Of a DNA stretch of 64,000 bases, positions 63,131 through 64,000 are shown piece by piece. Position 1 is the stretch's first letter. Each line of letters begins with the position of its first letter. The stretch covers positions 1-64,000 of the forward strand of contig JAKAJO010000022.1 of assembly GCA_021813745.1 (NCBI GenBank), written 5' to 3'. The notes beneath the pieces were generated by a model. It searched no databases and was not told the DNA's origin. It was given only the letters and a program-made list of their open reading frames with translations. The DNA comes from Acidobacteriota bacterium. Its GTDB lineage: Bacteria; Acidobacteriota; Terriglobia; Terriglobales; Acidobacteriaceae. Both the position numbers and the translations under genes were made by a program.

Positions 63131-64000
63131 GTGTTTGAATCTGAGTTTGAGCGCAATTTATTTGAATTGCGCAGGTCGAAGCTTGCCGAAATCGAGAAGC
63201 TGGGCCATGCTGCATACCCCAATCAGTTCCGCGCATCCCACACGATCCCCGAAATTAGGAAGCGCTGGGACACCGTAACCGGAGAGACGCTGGACGCCGA
63301 GCGAACTTCGGTACAGGTTGCAGGTCGGATCATGGCCATTCGCGCACAGGGAAAGGCGGGTTTTGCGACCCTGCAGCAAGGCGGGCAACGACTTCAGATC
63401 TACGTACGCCTCGATGCTGTGGGCGAGCAAGGCTTCGCACTTTATAAACTGCTTGATTTGGGCGATCACATTGGCGTGTCTGGGTATCTGTTCAGAACCC
63501 GCACGGGGGAGCTCACAATCCACGTTGAGACGATCGTTTTTCTCGCAAAAGCGATGCTCGCTCTCCCAGAGAAATTCCATGGGCTGGCTGACGTGGAAAT
63601 CCGCTACCGCCAACGATATGTGGATCTCTTCACAAATCTGGAGAGCCGCGACGTTTTTGTGAAGCGCGCAAAGACCCTGCGTGCAATCCGACAGTTTTTT
63701 GATGATCGCGGCTATCTGGAAGTCGAGACACCGATGATGCAGCAGATCGCGGGTGGGGCAGCTGCGCGTCCATTCAAGACCCACCACAACGCACTTGATG
63801 AGGATCTGTTCCTGCGTATCGCACCTGAGCTTTACTTGAAGCGACTCGTAGTGGGTGGACTCGATCGCGTCTATGAAATTAATCGCAATTTCCGGAACGA
63901 GGGCATCAGCACACAGCATAATCCCGAGTTCACGATGCTTGAGTTTTATCAGGCCTACGCGAATTATCACGATCTGATGGATCTGACAGAAGAACTGATC
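63131..64000 (+). CDS. lysS: lysyl-tRNA synthetase, class II (partial, 3' end outside window)
   Basis: Charges tRNA-Lys. 290 codons are present from a GTG at 63131 with AAGGAAG upstream. The N-terminal OB-fold anticodon domain ([39 protein letters not shown]) leads into the class II core: [15 protein letters not shown], motif 1 area [15 protein letters not shown], the lysine-specific region [20 protein letters not shown] and motif 2 [20 protein letters not shown]. Truncation is due to the window edge. Confidence 0.96.
   Translation, partial: MFESEFERNLFELRRSKLAEIEKLGHAAYPNQFRASHTIPEIRKRWDTVTGETLDAERTSVQVAGRIMAIRAQGKAGFATLQQGGQRLQIYVRLDAVGEQGFALYKLLDLGDHIGVSGYLFRTRTGELTIHVETIVFLAKAMLALPEKFHGLADVEIRYRQRYVDLFTNLESRDVFVKRAKTLRAIRQFFDDRGYLEVETPMMQQIAGGAAARPFKTHHNALDEDLFLRIAPELYLKRLVVGGLDRVYEINRNFRNEGISTQHNPEFTMLEFYQAYANYHDLMDLTEELI

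Noticed and set aside
63158..63970. 270-codon minus-strand frame at the right edge
   Set aside because: Antisense to lysS, whose class II motifs are unambiguous on the plus strand.

Overview
The window looks like a chromosomal stretch of an acidobacterium (Acidobacteriota, probably a Terriglobales/Acidobacteriaceae-type soil bacterium). This rests on GC-rich DNA, a Gram-negative envelope (apolipoprotein N-acyltransferase, secretin, lipoproteins), and the mix of complex I, F-type ATPase, bactofilin, KatG/OxyR and small lysine-rich proteins. The assignment is inferred from family resemblance only; there is no rRNA gene in the window. Nearly everything is housekeeping sequence. I see no prophage, integron, insertion sequence, CRISPR array, rRNA or tRNA gene.

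Layout. 1-5.5 kb: minus-strand complex I operon nuoA-B-C-D-I-H-J, running off the left edge. It has no nuoE/F/G, and a four-helix-bundle protein gene bounded by inverted repeats is wedged between nuoD and nuoI. 5.7-13.4 kb: a five-haem cytochrome fused to TPRs, an MFS transporter, a cyclophilin, RecQ and an orphan hypothetical. 13.4-17 kb: katG and oxyR with a candidate OxyR-type box. 17-21 kb: smc with an acidic insertion in its head domain. 21-22.4 kb: a decayed region with a wrecked CPBP protease gene, strong hairpins and a possible second remnant. 22.4-26.9 kb: purC-cvpA-fis-like-HAD-secretin, tightly packed. 27-31.3 kb: DsbA-like thioredoxin, NAD+ synthetase and a sugar-phosphate transferase. 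31.9-35.2 kb: MlaF-like ATPase, mobA, M20 dipeptidase and rhodanese. 35.2-41 kb: ABC-F protein and an NtrC/NtrB-type two-component pair with a coupled lipoprotein. 41-46.7 kb: NAD kinase, TlyA, a beta-propeller lipoprotein, DUF92, YdcF and TsaC. 46.9-54.7 kb: TrmH, RarA, DsbD, CoA-binding protein, prfB (programmed frameshift) and lnt. 54.8-61 kb: a 41-residue membrane peptide, an APC permease, a basic small protein, UPF0173 hydrolase, methyltransferase, bactofilin and a secreted protein. 61-63 kb: atpZ-atpI-atpB-atpE (a split ATPase operon). 63.1 kb to the right edge: lysS (partial).

Large-scale composition changes near 16-17 kb. To the left the plus strand is strongly C-rich whichever way genes point; to the right it is neutral to G-rich. 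The intergenic stretch before smc lies at that switch and carries two DnaA-box matches, so it deserves an origin check. The other main points of interest are the repeat-bounded cassette in nuo, the orphan secretin in a purine operon, the hairpin-rich decayed region, and two small proteins with no assigned function.
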